Of a stretch of DNA of 64,000 nucleotides, positions 12,148 through 22,575 are shown piece by piece. This DNA comes from Moringa oleifera (Eukaryota > Streptophyta > Magnoliopsida > Brassicales > Moringaceae): positions 868,001-932,000 of the forward strand of contig JAJFZO010000345.1 in NCBI GenBank assembly GCA_021397835.1, given 5' to 3'. Positions within the stretch are counted from its first letter, which is position 1; the number at the start of each line of letters is the position of its first letter. The position numbers and the translations under genes were made by a program. The notes under the pieces are model-generated. The model was not told where the DNA came from. It saw only the letters and a program-made list of their open reading frames with translations, and ran no database searches.

Positions 12148-13560
12148 AGTTAAAGTTAAGCCATAATCTCTCTTGATTTAATGGTTCTTTCGTTTCTTCC
12201 TTAACTGAAAAAGAATTCAGATTCTTGGTGGGTTTTCAAGTTTCAACAAGTGCTATTAGGATCTACGAGCTCTCGTGTTGGTATGAATTTGGGAACTAGA
12301 GCTTCATTTCTCCCTTCATCACTTTTGATCTTAAATGGATAAATACTTTTGGGCATGATTAGGCCAAAATCTTCACTCTACTTCAATTTTTTGGGTACAA
12401 AAATTTACTAACAAGCTTGTTGATTTAGTCTTGTTGCTATTACTAGTAGGCAGCATTATCCACAAACGTCTTGCCTGTTAGGTGTCCAAAGTACTAGGCG
12501 CCCCATTCCTTACTCGGTTTAGTGTATTAATGGTTGGGAAGCAGCTGACCACACCATGATATGAAGAACCCTTTAGATCTTCTTTAAAGAATTTTTAAAA
12601 ATTTTCCAAAAAAATCAAATCAAAATTTTATGTTTATTATATGTTATCAATTAATATTTATATTTAAAAAGTAATATTAATTTAAACTAAATTGAACTTT
12701 GTTAAAAAATTTAAAAATTAGAGATATTCAGATTCAAAATCTTATGCAACAAAATTTAACTTGAAAATTTTTAATATTACAAAGAAATACATGAGTTACT
12801 ATCACAAAAAGTTTTAAAATTTTTTATATATTAAAAATATATATTTTTCATTTACACTATCAAATTTTTGAAAAGATAAGAGAAAATAGATCTTGCATTG
12901 AAAATTGTTCTAATTTGAGGGATGGATCCAAAATAGAGTGAGGAATTCATTTAAATCATTTTTGAGGTACTTTAATAATAAGTTTTCTTTAATTTTTCAC
13001 AGTCATTTGAGTTAATATTCAAATTGATAAATAAAAATTGGATTTGTCATTTTTTGAACATAAGAATTTCGTTGGTAACATTTTGCACTAGACCTCTAAA
13101 ATGCCTAGACCGATATTACATGATATCAAAGTTAATTGGATCTATTATCTCATATCTTATGAAATATTAAAATTCAAAAATGTTCTAGTAAACATAAAGT
13201 TTTAAACAATGATGAAAGCATGAGATGAAAAAAAGAAGATTTATAAAAGTGTTTTGGATTGAATTATCTAATAAGTAATAAAAGTTATGTGACTTCCTCT
13301 TGTATTTATAGATTAAGCAAAAGATGAGGTAGCTTGCCTTCTTTTTCTAGGCCATGACCTTTTTGCTCTTGTAATTTCATCTCTTCTAGGTCAGCATTTG
13401 AATGGCTATGAATTAATGAAAACCAGGTAAAGCAAAAGCCTTAATCTAGCTGTGCAGCGTAACCTCTGCCATTAAAGCCCATTAAAGAACATAGACGACC
13501 CTGTAGGAGTAAGCTTGACAAAGTTTGTAGAATCATGACTGCTTTATCTTACCTTAAGAT
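12148..13560. repeat. Duplicated block, copy 2 (with insertion)
   Basis: Second copy of the 9121-9960 block. It is longer than copy 1 mainly because of extra AT-rich sequence around 12,720-13,060 and the inserted segment 13,098-13,461. It contains the second version of the unidentified minus-strand coding remnant (about 12,243-12,420), which shows more frame damage upstream than copy 1. Confidence 0.65.
13098..13461. mobile_element. Candidate 364-bp insertion with ACCTCT target duplication
   Basis: Copy 1 of the block reads GCACTAGACCTCTGCC.TTAAAGCC continuously. In copy 2 the same sequence is split: GCACTAGACCTCT ends at 13,097, and ACCTCTGCCATTAAAGCC resumes at 13,462, so ACCTCT is present on both sides. 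That is the footprint expected of an insertion with a 6-bp target duplication. The insert begins AAAATGCCTAGACC and contains GATATCAAAG, loosely like a tRNA-Met primer-binding site, but its ends are not clear inverted repeats. It may be a piece of an LTR element. Element class unknown. Confidence 0.45.
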
Positions 13561-15100
13561 GCTTTCTCTTTTGTGCCTTGTGAAATTGACACCCATACAA
13601 CAACATCCATCTTACTTCCTATGAACAAAAATATTTACTTTAACATTAAGGGAAAACAATAATTTCTTTGGTTCCTTTTATATGGATTAATCTAACCAAA
13701 CAAGGAGAAGAAGTAAGAAATCTGAAAGGTAAATCATCTATCTTTCCTCTGCTTCATTCATTGTTAGTATATATTTTTTTTTTTGGTGAATGGTTTGCAT
13801 GGACAGCATGCATCATCGTTCATAAGATAGCCACATCTAATTGTTAGAGTTTAATTGAACCTAGCCTCATTCAAGCCAAATGTTTGTTATTTAAGCTAAT
13901 TTTCCATAGCAATTTTATCATACTCAAGCTTAACTTTTAACTCTTAAATCTTAAAATGTACTCTCTAAACCCTAAATCACTTTACAACAATGGTTTTTTT
14001 ATAATAAACTAATGGAGGATTTAGTCCCTTTTATGCAGTTATGAATGTTGGAATCAGCCAGTTTGTGATATTAAAGCACCAACAGTTCTAACATTAGAAA
14101 TGTTAGTAGAGAAATCAACATTAATAATATGATGTCATTTAAAAAGTAAGAATTATGAAATAATAGTATTAAATGTTGAAAATATCTTGATTGTTGTACA
14201 GTTAAGTTTGCAATGATCCCAAATTTCACCTTAAAAAATCCCATAAAGAAAATGGATTCCGCATGGCTCACTTTCTGAATGGTATCATAGCATTGAATGT
14301 AACATTTTGTTACTAGTGGGCCATGATGATAGTACTTTAGGCTAAGGAAATACTTCTTAATTTTGGACATACCCTAAAATTTTCAATATTTTTAATTTTA
14401 TAAAGCATATTTTATATATAAAAGAAAACTTTTTATCAATAATTAATCATTTTTAATGTTGCTTGAATTATTGACACTCTTGACCTTTAAATTTGATTCA
14501 ATTGAATAAAATTTTTGTAATCACTATTTAACAATTGGGAGTTGTAAATAACTAGACCATATGTAGGATATCACTTTTAAAATAAGATTATATATTAACC
14601 TTAAAATTCCTGAACCATGGATGTTATATCTACCATATTACCAAACTGATTTATAGGATAGTCTAACCTTTTTGAAGTTCTTATCAATATAATTCGAAAT
14701 ATAGCTTAATCAGTTTCTCATGTCTTCCTTTGCTTCAAATGATGCAAGTGATGCGACATATCTACCATTTGAGAAAACTTAATGGTTGCCAAATAAATAA
14801 TTGGTGATTGTGTGTTGGCATTACAATTAATAACAAATGATTTTTTTTAATCCTTAAAATACTTCTTTTTTATAATGAAGAATATGAATATCTCATTCTT
14901 GCAAATACAATGTTGACACTAAACTAAAATAAACGTAAAGTACATAAATAATTCCAATGTTAAGTAACCCTAACACAAGTAATTAATTAATATTTTGCAT
15001 ATAAATTTATCTCTCAAACTTGACTTTCATAATTCCTTAATTTGAAATAAAAATAAATTAGATACCATACAAAATATTTTTATCTTTTATTTTTTGAAAG
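13561..15100. other. AT-rich stretch, no gene recognised
   Basis: Includes the inverted partner (14,519-14,624) of the repeat at 4531-4640. A 99-codon open frame on the minus strand (14,071-14,370) has no recognisable motif and is not called. Confidence 0.35.
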
Positions 15101-15104
15101 TATT

Positions 15105-15575
15105 TTAGAAAATATAAAAAATTTCCCTTTTAAGATTTTTTTATTGTTTCAAAAAAGTAATATATTTTTTGTTTTTTTTGAAAATAACAATAATTTTCTA
15201 CTAAAAGGTATGAAAATCTCTCTTGAGATTTTTTCATACTTTCAGAAACACAAAATATTCATTTGTTTTACTTTTGAAAATAATCTTTATAAAATATAAA
15301 AATCTCCCTTTTGAGGTTTTTTAATAATATTAAAATATTTTTAAATAAATTTTATAAAAAATAAAACATCTCATTGAGATTTTTTATATTTCTCAAAACT
15401 AGAAACATATATATATTTAAAATAATTATATATTAAAAAGTATATAAATTTCTCTCTTAACAATTTTTCATATTTCTCAAAATTATTAAATATATATTTT
15501 ATTTTTAAAAAATAAGTATTACATTAAAGAATATGAAAATCTCGTAAGATTTTATTCATACTTCTAAAAAACTTG
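15105..15575. repeat. Degenerate tandem repeat with palindromic core
   Basis: About six units, 80-100 bp apart, each centred on an imperfect palindrome. The clearest is at about 15,209-15,244: GTATGAAAATCTC facing GAGATTTTTTCATAC. Related cores lie near 15,112, 15,297, 15,362, 15,440 and 15,527. The spacer is AT-rich. No protein is encoded. It may be a small satellite array or the subterminal array of an unrecognised DNA transposon. Confidence 0.6.
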
Positions 15576-16357
15576 AAATAAATTTTTTTATTTTTGAAAA
15601 TAAATTTAAAAAGTATACACGATGTTAACCAACACATAGTAGTATCCTTAACATAAAACTAAGAGTTAGATGACAAGACAACCATTTACTTCTCCATAGA
15701 CAATAAAATCTTCATTAGGAAGTAAAAAAATGAAGGAAATAAATAATTAGAAATATCAAAACAAACAATTAAAGATGTGAAAATGTAACATTACATTCAT
15801 CTTATAAGAAAACACATGATAATTTTGATCGTTATGGAAGAGTGCACCAGCATATATACATATATGCATTCTAAAACACATTTAAAGAATAGAATCCAAT
15901 CTTGTTAAAACCAATGTAGTGATAAAAAGTATCAATAATCCACCCAAAAATATCACCATCAAACATACAAGCGGTATGAGAAATTATAAGAGATGCTCAT
16001 TTGATAACAAAGTATGCTCTATGGTTAACCTAAATGAAATTACGAGAAATAATAGTACTAGTCACTCACACTCATAGGGAATAGTACTCACAAAGTGAAG
16101 TTGGATAGTGGTGTTATGACACGAAAACTCTTCGTAATATTTAGATAGCTCTAATAGAAGGTTAGATCCACAAACAACTCAAACCACATCCATAAGAACA
16201 AAAATTATCCAAATTATAATGAATCCATGTTCGACCTTTGACAAAAAGCCTAATATGCTCCATCATAATAGATAAATGTCAAAGAGCTATTACCACAAGA
16301 TAAAAGGGGAAATAAATTGTTTAACATGGAATGACAACAGGTCTTTGTGCCACTTTG
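15576..16357. other. AT-rich, no gene recognised
   Basis: No coding region or defined repeat seen between the palindromic array and the minus-strand nucleotidyltransferase-like exon. Confidence 0.35.
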
Positions 16358-16460
16358 CATTATAGAAAACAAGTAGTATCTAACTTTATCAACAAAGTCA
16401 TTGCACAACATATTGTTAAGGGTGGCATCAATATCGTAAGAATCTGTTCCAAGAAGATGT
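16358..16460 (-). pseudogene. CCA-adding tRNA nucleotidyltransferase-like exon
   Basis: The minus strand reads LLGTDSYDIDATLNNMLCND followed by FVDKVRYYLF. Plant CCA-adding enzymes have a closely similar block at the nucleotidyltransferase active site, where the DxD pair (here DSYDID) binds metal and the following LDNMxGxEFVDKVREYL forms the next helix. The neighbouring N-terminal VxGGxVRD motif and the following ERxA motifs are not readable, and flanking sequence looks intronic. It is probably one surviving exon of a dead copy of this housekeeping gene, whose product adds CCA to tRNA 3' ends. A chance match is unlikely over 30 residues, but no search was run. Confidence 0.6.
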
Positions 16461-16463
16461 AGG

Positions 16464-19400
16464 GGATATGAAATAAACATAAAAGACATACAAAAAATTA
16501 AAATAAATCTAAACCATAACAAAAATTCTTTAAATGGTCTATAAATCACATAAGTTATTGATTGTATAAATGCAATTTGTACAAAAAATTCAATCTAAAA
16601 GGATTTTCATTTCATGTTAAAATAGAAAAACTAGTTTCAATGGTACTTAGATGTAGCAGTTGATGATCTAACTAGATTCAAGAAGGTCACTTTTACTCAG
16701 CTACCAATCCAACAAGTGATTTTGCTTTGCTTCCCTATAAATTTCCTTAATATTGTAACCATACTTTCATCATCCTTTGGAAATGTAACCCTTGATCCTC
16801 AAGATGATCATTCCATCTTTTACACTGTACTAATCAGGACACATGCACTTCATATGCCACACTACTTCATCATGCAACTCTTTTTCTTTTCTATTTGCTT
16901 TCTCTATTTACCTGCTCACTTTATAGAAATAGGTTATGGATCAATTTACACTGACACCTCTAGCTTTTATAGACACTTAAAATCAATAACAACATTTACA
17001 AGGCATACCAAATGGAAAGAGACCAAATCAACCATTCAACATCCCGAACGGAGATAATATTTACTTGCAAAAGATCACTAATCGATGTTGCCTGTAAACC
17101 ACAACAGTGAATGTTTAAACCTTGAAAGTCATTTCTTTAGCTAGAGTAAAGAAACTAAGACACTATTAACAAAAGGTTGTTTATTGACATCTCAACATTC
17201 TCTACAAATCCTTACTTAGTATTCCATGCGAATGAGGAGATAGGCATATGGCTTCCACTCTCTAGGTTCACTACACTAGCGATCAACACATTGCTAGCAG
17301 AAAGTTTTAGGAAAAGGATAGAGATCAAGAAAAAGAGAGAGTATGAGGACACCATTGTGACTTTGAAAATGAAAACTACATTCATTTCTCTTGGCACACA
17401 CACATATACAAGGGTTTTACATAAGCTTGGCGGTTGCAGAGGAAGAGTTCGAAAAGACGAACCTATATGTCTTGTGTTTAGCTCGGAAACCACACACCTC
17501 CATGAGCGAGAATCAACCATTGCAAGCTTCCTCTACTTCTCGCGTCGTGATGACTTATCAATTTTGCTAAAATTTTGGGTTGGGGCCAATAATGGCAGTT
17601 GCCTTATGGGTTTAAAGATAATTGAAAATTTTCTTTTATTATTTTTTTAGTTTATAATTATGTTTTAATTTTTTAAAAATAATAAATATTTAGGTTTTAA
17701 TTGTCCTTGAGAGACTAATGAAGAGAAAAATTAAAACTTTTTAAAAATGCATCTTAAATTCTTCATTTTCTAAAAAAAAATAAATTTAGTTAACATTTTA
17801 AAAATAACTAAAAAAATGATTCAAAATGAGAGAATGATAAGTGGCTCAAAATTAAAATGAATCTATAACCCTATTGAAATTTATATATTTAATTTAAGAT
17901 TCAAACATCATTTAAGAGATTCACATGTCTTAATTTCATATCATAACAATACTTATAATTTTAAAAATATTTTCAAATAATTTAATTTATGAGAAAATTT
18001 TAAAAGTTTAATTGCATTTGAATTAATCATTATCTTATAGCGGCCATTAATTATTATTATTTTTTGGATATCATAATTTCGATGTCCTTAGATAATAAAA
18101 CTTTTTAATTTCTATTTAATTTTTTTTAAGTGATATAAGAATAATTTATCTTAGTTTTGTTTAGTTATTTGAATCTTACATTAATGCAATTAGTACTATC
18201 ATAAAAAGAGAATTAAAATAATATTAAATCAACCCAATTGCGTATTGATTTGAAAAAATAAAATAAAATAAAATAATTTTTATTTTATTTTTAAAATAAA
18301 AATAATATTAAATCTTAAAAAACATGGAGTGAAGAATAAGAATTACACCAAAACATTTATAGCATCATTCCATCATTTAAATGCATATTGTCAAATATTA
18401 TTTAGATAACATTATTATTAATAGAAATAATAATTAAAAAGATAACATATAATCACCAATCTACTCTTTAATTATCTTCTATCCTAAAATAAAATGGCCT
18501 GTAAATAGATAATCTTAAGAAAGAAAAACGAAAATAAGATATGAAATACTTCATGCTGATTTTATATTTCAAACTTTAAATTAATGTAAAGTTGATAGTA
18601 ATATGATTAGTAACATGTTATTCAGTCACAAAATAAAAATATCAAGACTCATGAAAAGTACAATGGGAAGCAAAAGAACCTTGAGTAGATCAATGGCCCT
18701 TTCAGTAAATAGCTATACTCTAAATTTTAACGCAACAATAATATATATACCAATTTCACATGACTATTCTTACATTTTACTCTTAGAATTAAAATTAAAA
18801 TCAAACTATACAAAAACAAATAAGGACAGAAAAGAGAAAACTAAAAAAAGCATGATTTAGAACCAACTTAAAGTAATACATTATATACTTTGAAATGAGA
18901 AGTTAAGCGACTCTAGCATGTCAAAATACGAATATGATCAATGGTGTAAATTAAGGCAATCAAGCACATAATGTATCTAGCATGCCAGTCAACATGCGAC
19001 ATAAGTCTACTTTATTACTTTGTTCTCTCCACATCTCACTTGCTAGAAATATATATCGATAAGCATGAAACAGATAGATGCAAAATTCAAAATTACTGAA
19101 ACACTAATCAAATGCCAAATTATTTTCTTAAACTAATAGCAAAAAGTATTAACCAAAATAAAGTTGAACATGAAAAACACATAATTAAACACCTAGATAC
19201 AAGTTAATGTCTAAAAGGTAAAAACCATAAGCTTCTGGGTAATCAAGCAAGTAGTGCAAGTGATCAAAAAAGGTAAAACACTAGCAAAAATATTGTGCCA
19301 ACTCAATGACATATCACAATCTTGTATGTGCAGGCAGAGCAATAGTACGAAGTGAAGTTTGGGAACAAATCAACTTTTAAAGCTAAAACTACTTAAGAAG

Positions 19401-19653
19401 AAGTTCTACAATTTGTCAAATGTTACGGTTTGTAGCTAAATGAAGAAAATGTATTGGCAAAGATTTTAAATCATGGCGAAGATATCATATCCTAATTTAG
19501 GTCAACCTCTATCTTGGTTCTACATATGGGACTTTATGTCCATGACAATGTTCATGATTGCTTTGCATAATTGAGAATTTTAAAACAATGTGACCTCTCA
19601 AGTTCATGGGATGACTAATACCAAATGATCAGTCATTGGCCTAACAAACATAC
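16464..19653. other. Low-complexity AT-rich stretch with unassigned open frames
   Basis: An open frame of 157 codons on the plus strand (17,177-17,650) faces one of 102 codons on the minus strand (17,212-17,520). Neither has a domain I recognise and both may be chance. About 60 bp at 17,147-17,205 recur at 20,628-20,688 (shared GTAAAGAAACTAAGA and TTGACATCTC), hinting at an old duplication that includes this flank. An AAAATA/TTTTA inverted stretch lies near 18,250-18,310. Nothing else is supported. Confidence 0.35.
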
Positions 19654-20320
19654 CATTGTCTCCTTGGCTATAGGCTTAGGCTTATTGTAATGATCATAAT
19701 GGAGAAGCTTATCAACAAAAGTAATAGCCTAAATGTAACATAAATACACTAAAAGAGTTAATAAGATTAAGAGAAAAAAAACCTGGTAACTCATTAAGCA
19801 TTGTTAAATGATGTGAGATAAAATTAATGACCTTTGCTAAAACTAGATACTGATTATCTGCAGTAACAGATATGGACAATAGCTTCCTATCGTGCATGTA
19901 ATCAAATTGAATCCAAAGCCACAAATTAGTGTCATGCTATGGCAAAATGCTTTTTACACATAATCAATATTTTGAAGCTTGTTCAATGGGTATAATAAAC
20001 TAAGTAGGAATTGAATTACTATCACTATTCCTTGATGACAGCTCTAGGTATACCTTCCAACAAAAGCATCAAGCTAAGGATTAAGCTCAAACTGATATTT
20101 ATTTAATTCATCTATCTATAAAATATGGAAAATGCATGCATCCATCATAGAACAACGAATCACAACAGTAGTTCTTACAAATAAATAATTCGGCTAATAA
20201 ATCTCTATATAGCTTCGAGATTATATATAAGTTAGATCCTACTCGGTAGCAATAAAGGAAAATGAGACTTTGATTGTCTTTAGGTAAGAACAAGACCCCA
20301 GAGATCAATGATAAACTTCT
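19654..20320 (-). pseudogene. Casein kinase II alpha-like gene fragment
   Basis: Pieces of the CK2 catalytic subunit C-lobe on the minus strand, in genomic order. A weak piece near 20,200-20,320 resembles the [20 protein letters not shown] region (FIIDLWGLVL and a frame-shifted continuation). An exon at 19,832 to about 19,920 reads DRKLLSISVTADNQYLVLAK, matching the RKPW..F.NADNQHLVSPE block. An exon at 19,654-19,728 reads AITFVDKLLHYDHYNKPKP then IAKETM, matching [23 protein letters not shown]. The last exon is bounded by AG and GTATG in the same phase as the known junction after SPE, so introns are retained. Frames are broken and the kinase N-lobe, HRD loop and P-loop are not found. It is a relic of a duplicated gene for this Ser/Thr kinase, not a functional copy. 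Confidence 0.6.
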
Positions 20321-20329
20321 TTGCTTCAT

Positions 20330-22199
20330 TCATGTCTTTTTCGTCCCTTTTAAACAGTCAATGCAACCAAAATAAAACTAAATAAAGTTAATAGTTGAGT
20401 ATTCAGGAGACCTTATCCCTCACTATAGCAATTGGTTATTATCTTGGATATATAAGATTAAGCTTGCAGGCTTGAGTTGATCTTTAAGGTTTATTAAGAT
20501 ATCATTGCGCTACATAGTTCAGAATGATGTCATCATTTTTCATCTATAGCATTGTTTAAGTTAGTACTATAACATTGCACTACACAATTAAAACCTACAA
20601 TCCATAACTATAAACAATTATTCAATTAGTAAAGAAACTAAGATATCATCAATAGAAGGCTATTAATTGACATCTCGTCTTTCTCCATAAACCCAAAAGT
20701 TCATTGTCTCTTTCCTTAAAAAAGAAAAAAAAGAAAAAAAAAAGTGGAACAACTATGGATTCACCTAACATAATGAATTACAAAGACAAAGATTAAGAGC
20801 TTTAGGTTCATTGAGAGAGGATGTGGAGGCTTCTTTTTGCAAAGAGTATAGTGGAAGAGGTGAAAATTTTACTAAAGCCCTTTTGAATGAAACAATCATT
20901 TGTCAGAAAAACAAAAAGGCAACATACAAATTTTGTCACCTTTTTACATCTCTAAGTCATAAGGCAAATCATGAGCTCACACCTATGTAATAAATATGTT
21001 ATAAGAGACCTTTCAAAAAGACTAAGTGGAAAGCTGACTTGGCACTAAAGATATGTTTTTTCAACTTACACCCACCCCGATCACTCATCAGGTTGACATA
21101 CATCTTCCTCAATCTGGGCCAAAGCCTTAGTCATTGATCAGGTTGCTCAACAAGATCCCGACCTAAGCATATCTCCTATCACTCATTGGGCCATCTGTGA
21201 CATCAAAATCTCGATATAGGAATTCTCGGGTTACACTAAGTCATGAACATTGTAATGCAAGTCACATATTTCTAAAAGAATTATGTAAATTTCTAGAGGT
21301 TGTCTAGAAGATTGTAGATTCAAGAAAAAGTCACACATTTCTAAAAGAATTTTGCAAATTTCTAAAGGCTTTCCAGAAGATTTTATGTTTAAAAAAAAGT
21401 CACATTGTAAAAGATCTATGTATCTAAGCATTTTAAATCAATGGTATGTACCCATCATTTTTATACCTCTTCAATCCAAGGAGAATAGAACCAAACTTTT
21501 CATGTGTAAGTTGTGTGCTTTTAGCTATACACTTTAGAGAGATTTTACTATAGAGAATTTCTAAAGAGGAATTTTTAGAGAAAAATAGCTTTTCTTTCTT
21601 TTAAGAGTGAAACACTTTCATTTCCTTTAAAAAGATTGAGAGTATAAGCTTGAAAGAGTGTGAAAGTTTTTCTGAAAAGACTATGGAAAGGTTGCTGTAT
21701 TATTTCAGCAGAACTTTTTCTTGTAACCGATTCAATAATCTATAAAATCTCAATATTATTCTTATGCTTTCTTGGTACTTTCTTTATGCTTTCTATTATA
21801 TTTTCCTACTTTCTTGATATCTTCTTGCTGCTATGAGCTCTTTCTTTATCGTTCCTGCACGTTATATCCATTCTTTCTACCTAAACGAATTTCAAAACGA
21901 AGTGTGTGCAAGGGTCAATTCTCACTTGGAGCTCTAAACAAAATGATGTTATGAGAAAATAAGATCTTGCCTAAAATGCATCACTCTGAGTGTTCTTTGG
22001 AGATTTTAAGAAAATAAAATTCTTTATTTTTTTTTTCAAGATTTGAAGATTTAGTGAAAGTCAACCTTTGGGGTCCTACATAAAATGATCTTGAAACCAA
22101 GTTTCCATCATTCATGCATTCTATAAAAAAATGTTCTCTCTTTATAATTATGTGTTGCTTTGTGTGAGAATTAAGTTTGAATCTTTTTACCACCCAAGA
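20330..22199. other. Probable old LTR-type sequence, no coding
   Basis: No gene recognised. The stretch contains the flank repeat at 20,628-20,688, the 69-bp tandem duplication, and GC-richer non-coding sequence (about 21,060-21,240) of the sort found in LTRs. It runs into the retrotransposon motif block at 22,200. Left boundary of any element not found. Confidence 0.35.
21261..21398. repeat. 69-bp tandem duplication
   Basis: Two adjacent units of 69 bp, both beginning GTCACA.ATTTCTAAAAGAAT, with a partial third start at 21,399 (GTCACATTG). The unit lies in what looks like old LTR-retrotransposon sequence. Confidence 0.7.
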
Positions 22200-22575
22200 A
22201 TATTTTTTGTTTTAACTAGTACCAATTTTGGGCATTGTGACGGTGCTAATCCTTCCTCACATGTAACTGACTCGTGGATCCAGATTTCTTAGTAAAGTTT
22301 TACCAGTGTCAAAACTTTTCTTTTGCCTTGCTTTGGTTTTTTTTCATGAAAAGGATTAGCAGGAAAGTAAGAGAATTTTCGATGACCAATCACACCACAA
22401 AAAGATTGGTGGTGATTCCCAATTTTCTTAATTTTCATTAAAAAATTAGCCAAAATGAATTTTAAGATTTACTATCTCTAAACCAAACTAAATAAAAGAA
22501 AAGCGATAAATTCTCTCATTTCTCACTCATGGGGAATGGAGCGCCTTGGCCTTGCCGCTTGGGCTCTATCATGAC
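22200..22575 (+). mobile_element. Non-coding LTR-retrotransposon fragment
   Basis: The motif series GTACCAATTTTGGGCATTG, GGTGCTAATCCTTCC, GTAACTGACTCGTGGATCC and, about 130 bp later, CCAATCACACCACAAAAAGA followed by TTGGTGGTGATTCC is the conserved 3' LTR and post-LTR series of a widespread plant non-coding/gypsy-related retrotransposon class. The same series, more diverged, occurs at about 40,125-40,345. Only this piece is readable; no coding region. Confidence 0.55.

Noticed and set aside
17177..17650. 157-codon open frame as a possible gene
   Set aside because: No recognisable domain; a 102-codon frame overlaps it on the other strand; AT-rich flanks and no clear splice or start context. 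Left unassigned.
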